A stretch of DNA of 64,000 bases from Gillisella vitis. GTDB lineage: Bacteria > Pseudomonadota > Alphaproteobacteria > Rhizobiales > Rhizobiaceae. The notes under the pieces were generated by a model. It made no database searches, had not been told where the DNA came from, and worked only from the letters and a program-made list of their open reading frames with translations. Made by a program: the position numbers and the translations under genes. Numbering within the stretch: position 1 is the first letter of the stretch; every line of letters begins with the position of its first letter. The stretch lies in the NCBI GenBank assembly GCA_009744235.1, contig WPHV01000005.1, forward strand, positions 393,036 through 457,035, in the 5' to 3' direction. This document shows, piece after piece, positions 53,472-63,735 of this stretch.

Positions 53472-54146
53472 ATGCTTTCACACGAGACAATCTGGAATGC
53501 GATTGACCGGCTTGCCGAGCAGTATCATTTGACGCCGTCCGGGCTGGCGCGAAAAGCGGGTCTGGACCCAACCTCGTTCAACAAGTCCAAGCGGGTCGGG
53601 CCGGATGGACGTATGCGCTGGCCATCGACCGAATCCATCGCCAAGGTGCTGGAAGCAACAGGTGCGCGGATCGATCAATTCGTCACGCTGATCGGCAATG
53701 ACAACCATCAGGGCAATTCCGTTCACGACATATTGCCGGATGGCAATTTTCCGCCGCAGATCGGCACTATTCCACTGCTTGGCTTGGCCCAGGCGGGCTC
53801 GGGCGGGTTTTTCGACGATGGCGGTTTTCCAGCCGGACAAGGCTGGGATCTGGTGGATTTACCGACCTCCGCCAAGCCAGGCGTCTATGCCCTGGAAATT
53901 CAGGGCGACAGCATGAAGCCACTTTATCGCGATGGCGACATTCTGATCGTCGAGCCAGGTGCGCCTGTGCGCCGGGGCGACCGGGTCGTCGTCAAAACCT
54001 GCGATGGCGAGGTCATGGCGAAGGTACTGGGCCGCCAGACGGCACGGGCCGTCGACCTCATTTCAATCAATCCCGACCATCCGAACCGGGTATTGGATAT
54101 GCAGGACGTCGAATGGATCGCCCGAATCATTTGGGTTAGCCAGTAG
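53472..54146 (+). CDS. LexA-like S24 peptidase repressor
   Basis: The protein has 224 residues. An N-terminal HTH region (LTPSGLARKAGLDPTSFNKSK) is followed by a self-cleavage site of the Ala-Gly type (A108-G109 in AQAGSGG) and an S24 peptidase core with Ser147 (QGDSMKP) and Lys175 (VVVKTCDG). The family includes phage CI-like and PrtR-type repressors that cut themselves in the presence of RecA-ssDNA. No phage genes are next to it, so it is probably a chromosomal stress regulator. The longer frame from 53412 is not supported by a ribosome site. Confidence 0.85.
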   Translation: MLSHETIWNAIDRLAEQYHLTPSGLARKAGLDPTSFNKSKRVGPDGRMRWPSTESIAKVLEATGARIDQFVTLIGNDNHQGNSVHDILPDGNFPPQIGTIPLLGLAQAGSGGFFDDGGFPAGQGWDLVDLPTSAKPGVYALEIQGDSMKPLYRDGDILIVEPGAPVRRGDRVVVKTCDGEVMAKVLGRQTARAVDLISINPDHPNRVLDMQDVEWIARIIWVSQ

Positions 54147-54320
54147 GAATTATTTGCCATTCCTCAATTTTTTGCAGGGGCCTGCTCAGGCAGAATGCCA
54201 GCCTCTTGAAACGGCTGATGGCAATCGCCATTCTTCAAGACGAACCAGTCTTCGGCCATATCCAGATGACCCATAAGATAAGCCCGATACGATAAAGCAA
54301 ATGACAGGAACAGAATTTCC

Positions 54321-54734
54321 ATGATCCCCCAGGTGACCCTTCAGGATGCCCTGATTTTCGCAATGGTGATGACCTCGGCCGTCGACAATGCCATGGATGA
54401 CCGGGAACTTGAGCGGATCGGCAATCTGGTCTCCAGCACGCCGGTCTTTGAAGGCTTCGATAAAAGTGCCGTCCTGGATGTGGCCCGGCGCTGCGCGACC
54501 ATGCTGGCCGGGCCGGAAGGACTGGACATCACCCTGGAAACCATCCGCGACGCGCTGCCGGAACGGCTTTACGATACGGCCTATGCACTGGCCGTCGAAG
54601 TCGCCGCCGTCGATCATACCGTCCTGCCGGAGGAAATCCGCCTGCTGCAATTGCTGCGTGATCGACTTGGCCTCGACAAGCTGACCTGCGCGGCCATCGA
54701 GCGCAGCGCCATTGCGCGCTATCGCAAGCCATAA
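54321..54734 (+). CDS. TerB-like (tellurite resistance) protein
   Basis: This 137-residue all-helical protein has the TerB pattern of two acidic helix pairs: MTSAVDNAMDDRELERIGNL and VEVAAVDHTVLPEEIRLL, which resemble metal-binding sites. The function of TerB proteins is not settled; they are associated with stress and membrane-linked chemical defence. No other ter gene is present. It is a single gene on the plus strand. Confidence 0.8.
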   Translation: MIPQVTLQDALIFAMVMTSAVDNAMDDRELERIGNLVSSTPVFEGFDKSAVLDVARRCATMLAGPEGLDITLETIRDALPERLYDTAYALAVEVAAVDHTVLPEEIRLLQLLRDRLGLDKLTCAAIERSAIARYRKP

Positions 54735-54753
54735 AACACCTGCTTGAGATATT

Positions 54754-55626
54754 TCAGTAAAATCCCTCGGCAAAATACCGGCGGGACAACTCGTCCAGCC
54801 TGCCCTTGCGCGACAGGGAGACCAGCGCATAGTCAAAGGCGGCGGCCAGAAAGCCGTCTTCCTTGCGCACCATGATGGTCATGCCTTCGCCGAGAAACTG
54901 CTGCGACAGAAAAGGGCCTCCCAGGAAAACGCAGCATTGAGCGGATGAGGTGCTGGCCAGCCAGAAGGAGAGCTGCAATCCATCGGCGAAGGCCGCCTGG
55001 ATTTTTTTCTGCTTCAGCGCCTCCATCAAGGCGGCCTGATCGGCAAAACCCACCGGCACGATCGCCGGGAAAAATGCCTTCAGCATGGCCTCCTGTGCCG
55101 TGCCGGTGACGATGCCGACCGGCTTTCCGGCCAATGCCGCAGGCGTATCGGCCTTGCCAAGAGTGTCACGCGGCACGATGAAACGGGCGGGCAACATCAG
55201 ATAGGGTCTGGAAAAGGCAAAATCCCGCCGCAATCCTGCCGTCACCGCCATGCCCGCCACCGCAGCATCGCCATGCTTGCTGAGCAGCGCAATCTCCATA
55301 TCGGAAAATGGCACGGCCTGAACCTCGCATTTCGCCTCGACATCCAGTTCGCGGCAGATCTCCCGTACCAGATCAATATTGTAGCCGGTCAAATGGCCGG
55401 TCTGATCGAGAAAACTGAAAGGTGGAAAATCCACCGTGGTGAGAAACCGCAACCGCAGCAGCACCGATAGATCCGGCTTCGGCAACCGCGCCCGCGCATC
55501 GAACAGGACCGGCACCGATTGCTGGGACGGAAGCGCCTGTGCCTGAACGGACAAGGGTGCGAGACCAAGGGATAGAAAAGGCATCACACCACAGGTCAAA
55601 GCAGCCAATACAGTGATTGCCTTCAT
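54754..55626 (-). CDS. Periplasmic solute-binding protein, family 3
   Basis: This protein of about 290 residues has an N-terminal signal peptide (MKAITVLAALTCGVMPFLSL…VQAQA) and the SBP family 3 fold with LTTVDFPPFSFLDQTGHLTGYNIDLVREI, in two parts. No permease or ATPase is adjacent, so it may serve a transporter elsewhere or act as a receptor. AAGGGG lies before the ATG at 55626; starts at 55668 and 55674 would add 14-16 residues. It is divergent from the XagB-like gene. Confidence 0.8.
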   Translation of the reverse strand: MKAITVLAALTCGVMPFLSLGLAPLSVQAQALPSQQSVPVLFDARARLPKPDLSVLLRLRFLTTVDFPPFSFLDQTGHLTGYNIDLVREICRELDVEAKCEVQAVPFSDMEIALLSKHGDAAVAGMAVTAGLRRDFAFSRPYLMLPARFIVPRDTLGKADTPAALAGKPVGIVTGTAQEAMLKAFFPAIVPVGFADQAALMEALKQKKIQAAFADGLQLSFWLASTSSAQCCVFLGGPFLSQQFLGEGMTIMVRKEDGFLAAAFDYALVSLSRKGRLDELSRRYFAEGFY

Positions 55627-55691
55627 GCGCCCCTTGGTTTTCAGGGATGTAACTTTCAACCGGCTCATTATCATCGCTTTCGGGCAGGCAA

Positions 55692-57701
55692 ATGGGGTGT
55701 GAGGTACGGTTATTGTTTAGCAAAGGAATCGCGGCGAGGAAACGCGCCGCGCCATTTTCACATATATCCTCTTTTTCATTTTCCCTTTCCGCGCCTGAAC
55801 CGCCATTGCTGCGATCCTCCGTCGATCTGGTCGAACGGTTTGGTGAGGAAGTGCTGGTGCTGAAGCAGCTAGGCCTTCCAAAGCCGCTCCTGTCGCGTCT
55901 CATTCATCAGGCGCTTGCCCATGGCACATCGATAGAGCAGGAATTGCTGGCCACTGGCGACATGGAGGCGCAGGACTATTACGCGGCCCTCGCCCGGCAT
56001 CTCGACCTGCCCTTTCTGCCAGTGCTTCCGGTAGAGCAGGTCCTCTATTCCGACCACATGGACAGCCAATTGCGCAAACCGGGCCTGTTACGGCTGCATG
56101 ACAAAGTCCGTGCGCCGATCACCGTCATCGTTCCCGAGGCACGGCAATTCCATGTCTTGAAGGAACGGCTCGCGCATGCTCCAGATTTGCGCGGATCGCT
56201 TGCCATTACCACGCCGAGAGCCCTTACCGGTGCGATCTGGCAGGCTGGCGCCCGGCACCGCGTGGAAAAAGCCACGGCGCATCTGTTCGATACGGCACCA
56301 CTGTCCTCGGCGCGCATGGTCTTGACCGGCAAACAAGGCTTCTGGCTGGGATCTCTGCTGACGGCAACACTCGCCGCCTGTTCCACCTTCGGTTATGACG
56401 CGCTGGCGGTGATGCATATTCTGACATCGCTGCTTTATCTTTGCATGCTCGCTTTTCGAGCCGCGACGCTCGCCTATCGAATCGGAGCGGCCGACCCTCC
56501 GCCCGTCTTGCCCGCCTCGGTGGAGCTTCCGGTCTATACTGTTCTTGTGGCGCTTTACCGGGAAAGCAGCATGATCCCGCAGCTGATAGACGGGCTGCGG
56601 CGGCTAGACTGGCCGGTTTCCAGGCTGGATATCAAGCTTGTCTGCGAAGCCGACGACCTGGACACACTGGGGGCGCTGGCAGAAGCCGACATACCAGCCC
56701 ATATCGAGATCGTCCCGACCCCACCGATTGGGCCGCGCACCAAGCCGAAGGCGCTCAGCTATGCGCTGTCAGGCGCACGTGGCGATTTCCTAGTGCTCTA
56801 CGATGCCGAAGATCGTCCGCATCCCGCCCAACTCAAGGAGGCCTATGCGCATTTCCTGTGCCGTCCCCCCGAAGTGGCTTGCCTGCAAGCGCCGCTGATT
56901 ATCGCCAATGGCGATGAAAGCTGGATCAGCGCCTTGTTTGCGCTCGAATATGCGGCTTTGTTTCGCGGCACTCTGCCAATGCTGGCCTATCATGGCATGC
57001 CCTTGCCGCTCGGCGGCACCTCAAACCACTTCCGTATCGAGGCGCTGAAGGATGTCGGCGCCTGGGATCCCTATAATGTTACAGAGGATGCAGACCTCGG
57101 CCTGCGGCTGTTCCGGGCTGGCTATCGCTGTGAAACGATCACCCGGCAAACCCTTGAGGATGCACCGGTCAGCAGCCGAATCTGGATGGGCCAGCGCAGC
57201 CGATGGTTCAAGGGCTGGCTACAGACATGGCTGATCGTCATGCGCGAACCGCGTATCGCCTGCAAGGAAATGGGGGGATCGGCCTTTGCCGTCTTTCATC
57301 TGATGATTGGCGGAATGCTGCTATCATCGCTGAGCCATCCCGCCCTTCTGCTGTTCCTGACCATGACCGTCTACAGCATGGCCAACCCGCCTGCCACGGG
57401 CATTCCCCTGCGCGACCTGACGGTCTTCTGGATCGACCTGGTGAATATCCTCGGCAGCTACCTTATTTTCCTAGCCCTCGGCAGGGCCGCCATGACCGAA
57501 TTCGAACGCCGCCGCATCGGCAAACGCTACCTGTTCATTCCGCTCTATTGGCTGATGACATCCATTGCCGCCTGGCGGGCGATGATCGAGCTGAAAACCA
57601 AACCGTTCTTCTGGAACAAGACACCACATGCACCGAGAGGCGGCGAGCGAAAACGCGCAACAAGGGTTGCGAATGAAAGTGGTCAACCCAAACAGAACTG
57701 A
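55692..57701 (+). CDS. Membrane glycosyltransferase, GT2, XagB-like
   Basis: The protein has 669 residues. The N-terminal part (about 40-180) resembles the type II secretion ATPase N-domain that precedes some glycan synthases. Two helices (about 210-260) lead to the GT2 catalytic domain with CEADD, DAEDRPHP and the synthase motif QRSRWFKGW. Several C-terminal membrane helices follow. This is the plan of processive polysaccharide synthases such as XagB in biofilm loci. No partner exporter genes are adjacent. A start further in is possible because the first 40 residues are poorly structured. Confidence 0.85.
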   Translation: MGCEVRLLFSKGIAARKRAAPFSHISSFSFSLSAPEPPLLRSSVDLVERFGEEVLVLKQLGLPKPLLSRLIHQALAHGTSIEQELLATGDMEAQDYYAALARHLDLPFLPVLPVEQVLYSDHMDSQLRKPGLLRLHDKVRAPITVIVPEARQFHVLKERLAHAPDLRGSLAITTPRALTGAIWQAGARHRVEKATAHLFDTAPLSSARMVLTGKQGFWLGSLLTATLAACSTFGYDALAVMHILTSLLYLCMLAFRAATLAYRIGAADPPPVLPASVELPVYTVLVALYRESSMIPQLIDGLRRLDWPVSRLDIKLVCEADDLDTLGALAEADIPAHIEIVPTPPIGPRTKPKALSYALSGARGDFLVLYDAEDRPHPAQLKEAYAHFLCRPPEVACLQAPLIIANGDESWISALFALEYAALFRGTLPMLAYHGMPLPLGGTSNHFRIEALKDVGAWDPYNVTEDADLGLRLFRAGYRCETITRQTLEDAPVSSRIWMGQRSRWFKGWLQTWLIVMREPRIACKEMGGSAFAVFHLMIGGMLLSSLSHPALLLFLTMTVYSMANPPATGIPLRDLTVFWIDLVNILGSYLIFLALGRAAMTEFERRRIGKRYLFIPLYWLMTSIAAWRAMIELKTKPFFWNKTPHAPRGGERKRATRVANESGQPKQN

Positions 57702-58117
57702 ACATCCGTTGCAAATCACGACCAACAGGCGAGTAGCTCAGCCATAGGCCCGATACCGCCACATGCAATCGGCAACTTGGGTTGATCAAAGCGGGCGCAA
57801 AAGAGAGTTCGGTCGGCCTGCATACACTCGATCCTGGCTTTGGTACCGTTCTTAAAACCCCGCATCACATGGGGCCGCATTGCATGGACATCATTATCCA
57901 GCCTGCGACCTTCGACAAAGGCATGCACATCTGCCGCAGCTTTTGCAGCTCCAGTTCCTCAGCAAAAAATTTCTTTGCCGCGTCTGGCGAACACTCTCAA
58001 CCGCAGAAACTCCGGATACATTTGGATTCTCTCACAGATTCCGACAGCCTCTATGTCTCACCGTTCCGGTACTGTCCTGATGCATCATAGATTCGCATTG
58101 ACTCATGTTCACAAACA
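57702..58117. other. Gap upstream of the imu operon, possible gene debris
   Basis: This AT-richer stretch has no confident gene. A minus-strand frame (57716-57928, extendable to about 57960) reads as a protein-like fragment with VEGRRLDNDVHAMRPHVM, but I cannot assign it and no start is convincing; it may be debris of a transferred gene. A GTAGCTCAG motif at 57734 looks like a tRNA D arm, but no cloverleaf forms. Confidence 0.35.
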
Positions 58118-58132
58118 GAACAAATAAAGAAC
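58118..58132 (+). promoter_or_regulatory. LexA box (SOS operator)
   Basis: GAACAAATAAAGAAC is an exact GAAC-N7-GAAC match to the direct-repeat LexA operator of alphaproteobacteria. It is 50 bp upstream of imuA, so LexA should repress the imuA-imuB-dnaE2 operon until DNA damage. Confidence 0.85.
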
Positions 58133-58182
58133 ATCGATATCCGAAATCGCATTGGAAATGCCAAGGAGATCTCTTTTCTGAC

Positions 58183-58941
58183 ATGAATACCCCCGTCGTC
58201 AGCCCCGTTGTCACTCAACTGCGCGCCCGGATCGATCAACTGGAGGGCGGCCCTGTCCGGCGACGCGACGTCCTGCCGTTCGGCGTTGCCGAGATCGACA
58301 ATGTCCTGCCTGGCGGTGGGCTGGCGATGGGCGCCCTGCACGAGGTGGCTGGAGCTGGCAATGGCACGGTCGACGGCGCGGCAGCCGCTCTATTTACAGC
58401 GGGACTGGCGGCGCGCGCCAAGGGCAAGATCCTGTGGTGCATCACGCGGCAGGACCTGTTTGCACCATCGCTGGCACAGGCTGGACTGGCACCGGGACGC
58501 GTCATCTATGTCGAGGCTGGCAACGAAGCCGATGTGCTGGCCTGCGCCGAAGAGGGCCTGCGCCATGGTGGGTTTGGCGCCATCGTATGCGAGGTGGCCA
58601 AACTGTCCATGATCGCGTCCCGCCGCCTGCAACTCGCCGCTGAAAGTACGGGCACCCTGGCACTCGTCATTCGTCGCTGGCGACGCCAGGCGGAGGCGTC
58701 GAACTTCGGGCAGCCGACGGCGGCCGTTACCCGATGGCGCATCTCCGCCCTGCCCTCCTCACCGCTGCCGGTGCCCGGCGTCGGCCGCGCCCGCTGGCGC
58801 GTGGAACTCATTCGCTGTCGGACCGGCAGCGCCGATATCGAAGTGGAGGCTTGTGATGCCAAGGGTTGTCTCGCTATTCCTGCCGACCTGGCCGACCGAT
58901 CGGCTGCGGCGGACATCCGACGCCACAACCGTGCCTCTTGA
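58183..58941 (+). CDS. imuA: ImuA, SOS mutagenesis accessory protein
   Basis: This 252-residue RecA-like-fold protein has LPFGVAEIDNVLPGGGLAMGALHEVAG near the N-terminus (in two halves), which stands in for the Walker loop of RecA. ImuA partners ImuB and DnaE2 in damage-induced mutagenesis. AAGGAG lies about 13 bases before the ATG at 58183; an earlier ATG at 58105 would start inside the regulatory region. Its 3' end overlaps imuB by 86 bp. Confidence 0.9.
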   Translation: MNTPVVSPVVTQLRARIDQLEGGPVRRRDVLPFGVAEIDNVLPGGGLAMGALHEVAGAGNGTVDGAAAALFTAGLAARAKGKILWCITRQDLFAPSLAQAGLAPGRVIYVEAGNEADVLACAEEGLRHGGFGAIVCEVAKLSMIASRRLQLAAESTGTLALVIRRWRRQAEASNFGQPTAAVTRWRISALPSSPLPVPGVGRARWRVELIRCRTGSADIEVEACDAKGCLAIPADLADRSAAADIRRHNRAS

Positions 58942-60376
58942 GGCACCGCTTGTCCTGATCGGCAGGCAAGGCCAGCGGCGCGTCGTCACCGCGGCAGACA
59001 GCGTCGCCCTGGCCGCCGGCCTGCGCGTCGGCATGCCGGCGGCGAAAGCGCAGGCGCTGGTACCGGGCCTGATCGTCCGCGACGCCGATCCGCTCGCCGA
59101 TGTCCGCGCCCTGAACCGTCTGGCGCTCTGGGCTTTGCGCTACACGCCTGCCGTCGCTGCCGATCCCCCCGATGGTCTGGTCATCGACACCACAGGCGCC
59201 GACCATTTGCACGGCGGCGAAGCCGCGATGCTGACCGATATGATCGCGCGCATCGAGGCTTCCGGCACGCGGGTCCGTGCGGCGATCGCCGATACATGGG
59301 GCGCTGCTCACGCCCTCGCACGGTATCAGAGCCGACCGGCTTTAATCACTCCCCCCGGCGAAAGCCGTCTCGCAATGCTCGACTTGCCGATCCGTGCCTT
59401 GCGGGTGGCGCGTGAAACCGTAGAAGGCTTGCGCGTGATGGGTTTTACACGCATTGGCGAAGTGGCCGCGCAACCGCGTGCGCCACTGACCCTGCGGTTC
59501 GGGCCAGAACTGGGGCGGCGAATCGACCAGGCCTTCGGCATACTCAACGAGCCAATCCTGCGTGTACAGTCGCCCGACCTCACGGAGGTGCAGCGCATTT
59601 TCGCCGAACCGATTGCCGCCGCCGAAACCATTGCGCGTTACATTGGCAAGCTTGTCGTTCATCTATGCGACGCACTTGAGATACGGGGGCTAGGCGTCCG
59701 GCATCTCGACCTTTTGTGCTACCGTGTCGACAATCAGATAGCCCTCGTGCGCGTCGCCACGGCGCAGCCCGTCCGCCATGTGCGGCGTTTGACCCGCCTG
59801 TTATGCGACAAGATCGACACCATTGATCCGGGTTTCGGGATCGAGCGCATGGTGCTCGTCGCAACCTCAGCGGAACCTCTGGTCGCCCGCCAGATTGCCA
59901 CATCGCTTGCCGAACCGAGCGACCCGGATGTGTCCGATCTGATCGACATCCTGGCCAACCGCATCGGCGCGAGCCGTATCTATCGCTTCGGCTCCGTGCC
60001 AAGCGACGTACCTGAGCGCGCCGTTAGCCGGCTGCCGCCCCTTTCGCCTGATACCGGCGAAGGTTGGACGAACCGCTGGCCACGGCCGTCACGCTTGTTC
60101 ACCCATCCTGAGCCGATCGAGACGGTCGCTCTTCTGCCCGACCAGCCGCCGGTCGTTTTCACCTGGCGCGGGGTGCGACGGCGCGTCCGGCGCGCCGACG
60201 GCCCCGAGCGGGTGTTCGGCGAATGGTGGCGGCGCGACGCTGAGATGGCGGCGGTGCGCGACTATTTCCAGGTCGAAGTCGAGAATGGCGAACGCTACTG
60301 GATTTACCGGGCTGGCAATGGTGTCGATCCGGCAACCGGTTCGCATCTCTGGTTCCTGCACGGAGTGTTCGGATGA
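58856..60376 (+). CDS. imuB: ImuB, Y-family polymerase homologue
   Basis: The protein has 506 residues and the Y-family polymerase fold ([16 protein letters not shown] at the start, [18 protein letters not shown] in the fingers). ImuB proteins lack the catalytic acidic residues and act as the hub that binds the beta clamp, ImuA and DnaE2. GGAGG lies seven bases before the ATG at 58856; an overlapping GTG at 58853 is an alternative. The last bases overlap the dnaE2 start (ATGA). Confidence 0.9.
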   Translation: MPRVVSLFLPTWPTDRLRRTSDATTVPLEAPLVLIGRQGQRRVVTAADSVALAAGLRVGMPAAKAQALVPGLIVRDADPLADVRALNRLALWALRYTPAVAADPPDGLVIDTTGADHLHGGEAAMLTDMIARIEASGTRVRAAIADTWGAAHALARYQSRPALITPPGESRLAMLDLPIRALRVARETVEGLRVMGFTRIGEVAAQPRAPLTLRFGPELGRRIDQAFGILNEPILRVQSPDLTEVQRIFAEPIAAAETIARYIGKLVVHLCDALEIRGLGVRHLDLLCYRVDNQIALVRVATAQPVRHVRRLTRLLCDKIDTIDPGFGIERMVLVATSAEPLVARQIATSLAEPSDPDVSDLIDILANRIGASRIYRFGSVPSDVPERAVSRLPPLSPDTGEGWTNRWPRPSRLFTHPEPIETVALLPDQPPVVFTWRGVRRRVRRADGPERVFGEWWRRDAEMAAVRDYFQVEVENGERYWIYRAGNGVDPATGSHLWFLHGVFG

Positions 60377-63300
60377 GCAAACCCCGTTATGCCGAGTTGC
60401 AGGTAACGTCGCACTTCTCATTCTTGCGGGGAGCGTCTTCGTGCGAGGCGCTGTTCTTCCAGGCGGCCGCCCTTGGCATCGAAGCCTTGGCCATCGTCGA
60501 CCGCAATTCACTGGCGGGGATTGTTCGGGCGCATCAGGCCGCCAAGGACAGCGGAGTAAGACTGATTGTCGGCTGCCGCCTGGATCTGACCGATGGCACC
60601 ACGCTCCTCGTCTATCCGATGGATCGCGCCGCCTATGCCCGGCTGTGCCGGCTGCTGTCGCTTGGCAAGGCACGCGGCGGCAAGGCCAAATGTATACTGG
60701 GTTGGGACGATGTCCTGGCCTATGGCGATGGCCTGCTCGCAATCCTCGTACCGGATGAGGCCGACGACGCCTGCGCAAACACCCTGCGTCGCCTCAAGGC
60801 CGGCTTCGGCGACCGTGGCTATCTGGCGCTTACCTTGCGGCGACGCCCAAACGATGCCCTGCGGCTGCATGAATTGTCGAACATGGCCGCCCAAGCTGGC
60901 ATTGAGACCGTCGTGACCAATGATGTCCTGTTCCATCATCCCGACCAACGCATCCTGCAGGACGTGGTCACGTGCATCCGTCACAAGGTAACGATCGACA
61001 GCGCGGGCTTCCATCGTGAGCGGCATGCCGACCGCCATCTCAAGCCACCCCAGGAAATGGCGCGCCTGTTCAATCGCTATCCGGACGCGATCGCTCGCAC
61101 TCTCAAGATCCTGGCACGCTGCCGCTTCAGTCTCGACGAACTGTCCTACCAATATCCGCAGGAGCGCGAGATGCCGGGCCTGACGGCCCAACAGGCGCTG
61201 GAAACCTTGACCTGGGAAAGTGCCGCCAAACGCTATGCCAAAGGTGTGCCGAATAGCGTGGCGGCAACGCTACGCCATGAACTCAAGTTGATCGAAAAGC
61301 TCGACTACGCCCCCTATTTTTTAACAGTGAACGCCATTGTACGCTTTGCCCGCAGCCAGGATATTCTCTGTCAGGGCCGCGGCTCAGCTGCCAACTCAGC
61401 CGTATGCTACGTGCTGGGGGTGACATCCATAGACCCCGAACGTAACAATCTTTTGTTTGAGCGCTTCGTCAGCGAGGAGCGCCGCGAACCGCCCGATATC
61501 GATGTGGATTTCGAACACAATCGGCGCGAGATTGTCATGCAGTGGGTCTTTAAGACCTACGGTCGCAATCATTCCGCCCTGTGCTCGACCGTGATCCGCT
61601 ACCGGACCAAGGCCGCTATCCGCGACGTGGGGAAGGCGCTCGGCCTACCCGAAGACATCATCAAAAGCTTGTCGTCAGGCCAGACCTTCCGCTCGACAGA
61701 TAGTCTGCAAACCAACATCCCCGGCCTCAACGCCGCGGATCGCCGGCTGCAACTGACACTGGCGCTGGCTGAGCAACTGAAGGGCGCACCGCGCCATCTG
61801 AGCCAGCACCCTGGCGGCTTTGTGCTGACGCACGACCGGCTTGATGAACTGGTGCCGATCGAACCGGCCCGCATGGCCGACCGGCAGGTGATCGAATGGG
61901 ATAAGGACGATGTCGATATCCTGAAATTCATGAAGGTCGATGTTCTGGCCCTGGGGATGCTGTCGTGCATGAAGGGATGTTACGACCTTCTCGCCGCATA
62001 TAAGGGTATCACTCTTGATCTGGCCACGACGCCAACGGAAGATACGGCCACCTACGACATGATCTGCCAGGCCGATACCTTGGGGGTGTTTCAGATTGAA
62101 AGCCGGGCGCAAATGTCGATGCTGCCGCGTCTAAGGCCTCGGACCTTTTACGATCTGGTCGTGCAGATCGCTATCGTGCGGCCAGGGCCGATCCAGGGTG
62201 ACATGGTCCACCCCTACCTGCGTCGGCGCCAAGGCAAGGAGTCCGTCGAATATCCGAAACCCGAACTCGAACGCGTGCTTGGCAAGACACTGGGCGTTCC
62301 ACTATTTCAGGAACAGGCGATGCGGGTCGCCATCGAATGTGCCGGCTTTACACCCGGTGAGGCTGACCAGTTACGGCGTGCCATGGCGACGTTCAAGCAC
62401 ACCGGTGGCGTCAGCCCGTTCCGCGACAAACTCATCAACGGCATGGTCACGCGCGGTTACGAGGCGGACTTCGCCGAACGCACCTTCAAGCAGCTTGAGG
62501 GTTTCGGCTCCTACGGTTTTCCGGAATCCCACTCCGCCTCTTTCGCCTTGATTGCCTATGCCTCCTCCTGGATGAAATGCCATCATCCCGATGTCTTCTG
62601 TTGCGCTTTGTTAAACGCCCAGCCCATGGGGTTTTATGCACCACAGCAGATCGTCACCGATGCGCGTCGGCACGGTGTCGAGGTGCGGCCGGTCTGCATC
62701 AACGCCTCACGCTGGGACTGCACCCTGGAGCCCGTCGACGATGGAACGCGGTTTGCCGTGCGTCTCGGTCTGTGTCTGGTCAAAGGTTTGAACAATCGTG
62801 AGGCCGCCACGCTGGTTGGCGCCCGGGCAGACACACCCTATACTTCTATCGATGATATATGGCGCCGTGCCGGTGTGCCGGCGTCGGCACTGGTGACACT
62901 GGCCGAGGCTGACGCCTTCCAGCCCGGCTTGCGCCTGTCCCGCCGCGACGCGCTATGGGCGCTGAAGGGATTGCATAACGATCCCCTGCCGTTGTTCGCT
63001 GCGGTTTCAGCACGCGAGGGGGCCAGCGTGGCGGAAGTCAACGAACCGGTGATGACGCTAAATGAGATGACGGAAGGCAGCCAGGTCGTCGAGGATTACA
63101 GCCATGTCGGCCTGACTTTGCGGGCGCACCCGCTTTCCTTCCTGCGCAACGATCTGCGCCACCGACGAATCATAACATGTCAGGAAGCGATGCGCGCCCG
63201 AGACGGCCGATGGATCGAGGCGGCTGGCCTGGTGCTGGTGCGCCAACGCCCCGGCAGTGCATCGGGTGTTATCTTCATCACGCTTGAGGACGAAAGCGGC

Positions 63301-63633
63301 ATCAGCAATATCGTCGTATGGCCGAAAGTCTTCGAACAGTATCGGCGCATCGTGCTGGGGGCCAGCATGGTGGGCGTCTATGGCCGCGTCCAACGTGAAG
63401 GTGATGTCGTGCATCTGATTGCCCATAGGCTGACCGATCTTTCGACCGAATTGGCCAGCGTCGGACAACGTGATATGATTTCCCCGCTGTCTCACGAACG
63501 CTGTGATGAGTTCCATGACAGCAAGCCTGGCCTTGAGCCATCCACAGCCCCCAAACAGCTCCGCATTCCCGATGCCCTGCCGGATGACCGGCCCGTTGAG
63601 AGCATCCGGGTAAAGAGCCGGAATTTCCATTAG
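60373..63633 (+). CDS. dnaE2: Error-prone DNA polymerase III alpha subunit DnaE2 (ImuC)
   Basis: The protein has 1086 residues. It starts with the PHP domain ([18 protein letters not shown]) and carries the polymerase catalytic aspartates D375 and D377 in PPDIDVDF and D523 in [10 protein letters not shown], then the (HhH)2 and OB-fold regions ([20 protein letters not shown]). DnaE2 is the translesion polymerase of the ImuABC mutasome, induced by DNA damage. The start overlaps imuB by 4 bp. The last codons (VKSRNFH) look native, and the TAG stop is the first three bases of the RIME-like repeat. Confidence 0.94.
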   Translation: MSKPRYAELQVTSHFSFLRGASSCEALFFQAAALGIEALAIVDRNSLAGIVRAHQAAKDSGVRLIVGCRLDLTDGTTLLVYPMDRAAYARLCRLLSLGKARGGKAKCILGWDDVLAYGDGLLAILVPDEADDACANTLRRLKAGFGDRGYLALTLRRRPNDALRLHELSNMAAQAGIETVVTNDVLFHHPDQRILQDVVTCIRHKVTIDSAGFHRERHADRHLKPPQEMARLFNRYPDAIARTLKILARCRFSLDELSYQYPQEREMPGLTAQQALETLTWESAAKRYAKGVPNSVAATLRHELKLIEKLDYAPYFLTVNAIVRFARSQDILCQGRGSAANSAVCYVLGVTSIDPERNNLLFERFVSEERREPPDIDVDFEHNRREIVMQWVFKTYGRNHSALCSTVIRYRTKAAIRDVGKALGLPEDIIKSLSSGQTFRSTDSLQTNIPGLNAADRRLQLTLALAEQLKGAPRHLSQHPGGFVLTHDRLDELVPIEPARMADRQVIEWDKDDVDILKFMKVDVLALGMLSCMKGCYDLLAAYKGITLDLATTPTEDTATYDMICQADTLGVFQIESRAQMSMLPRLRPRTFYDLVVQIAIVRPGPIQGDMVHPYLRRRQGKESVEYPKPELERVLGKTLGVPLFQEQAMRVAIECAGFTPGEADQLRRAMATFKHTGGVSPFRDKLINGMVTRGYEADFAERTFKQLEGFGSYGFPESHSASFALIAYASSWMKCHHPDVFCCALLNAQPMGFYAPQQIVTDARRHGVEVRPVCINASRWDCTLEPVDDGTRFAVRLGLCLVKGLNNREAATLVGARADTPYTSIDDIWRRAGVPASALVTLAEADAFQPGLRLSRRDALWALKGLHNDPLPLFAAVSAREGASVAEVNEPVMTLNEMTEGSQVVEDYSHVGLTLRAHPLSFLRNDLRHRRIITCQEAMRARDGRWIEAAGLVLVRQRPGSASGVIFITLEDESGISNIVVWPKVFEQYRRIVLGASMVGVYGRVQREGDVVHLIAHRLTDLSTELASVGQRDMISPLSHERCDEFHDSKPGLEPSTAPKQLRIPDALPDDRPVESIRVKSRNFH

Positions 63634-63735
63634 AGTTTGTCAGGGAAAAGTGATCACCGGTTTTCCCGAAAAGACAAACTCAGACAAAGAAAAGCAAGAG
63701 TCTGTCTGATTCAATCTGAACTTGACAGACTCTAG
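63631..63735. repeat. RIME-like double-palindrome repeat, copy 3
   Basis: Palindrome one is AGAGTTTGTC…GACAAACTC around ACCGGTTTTCCC; palindrome two is AGAGTCTGTC…GACAGACTCT around ATTCAATCTGAA. The ends are TTAG and CTAG. It starts within the stop codon of dnaE2 and ends where the insertion sequence begins. Confidence 0.88.

Noticed and set aside
54321-54734. Tellurite resistance cluster
   Set aside because: Only a single TerB-like gene is present with no terA, terC, terD or terZ neighbours.
57731-57745. GTAGCTCAG resembling a tRNA D arm
   Set aside because: No anticodon arm, T arm or acceptor stem can be built around it.
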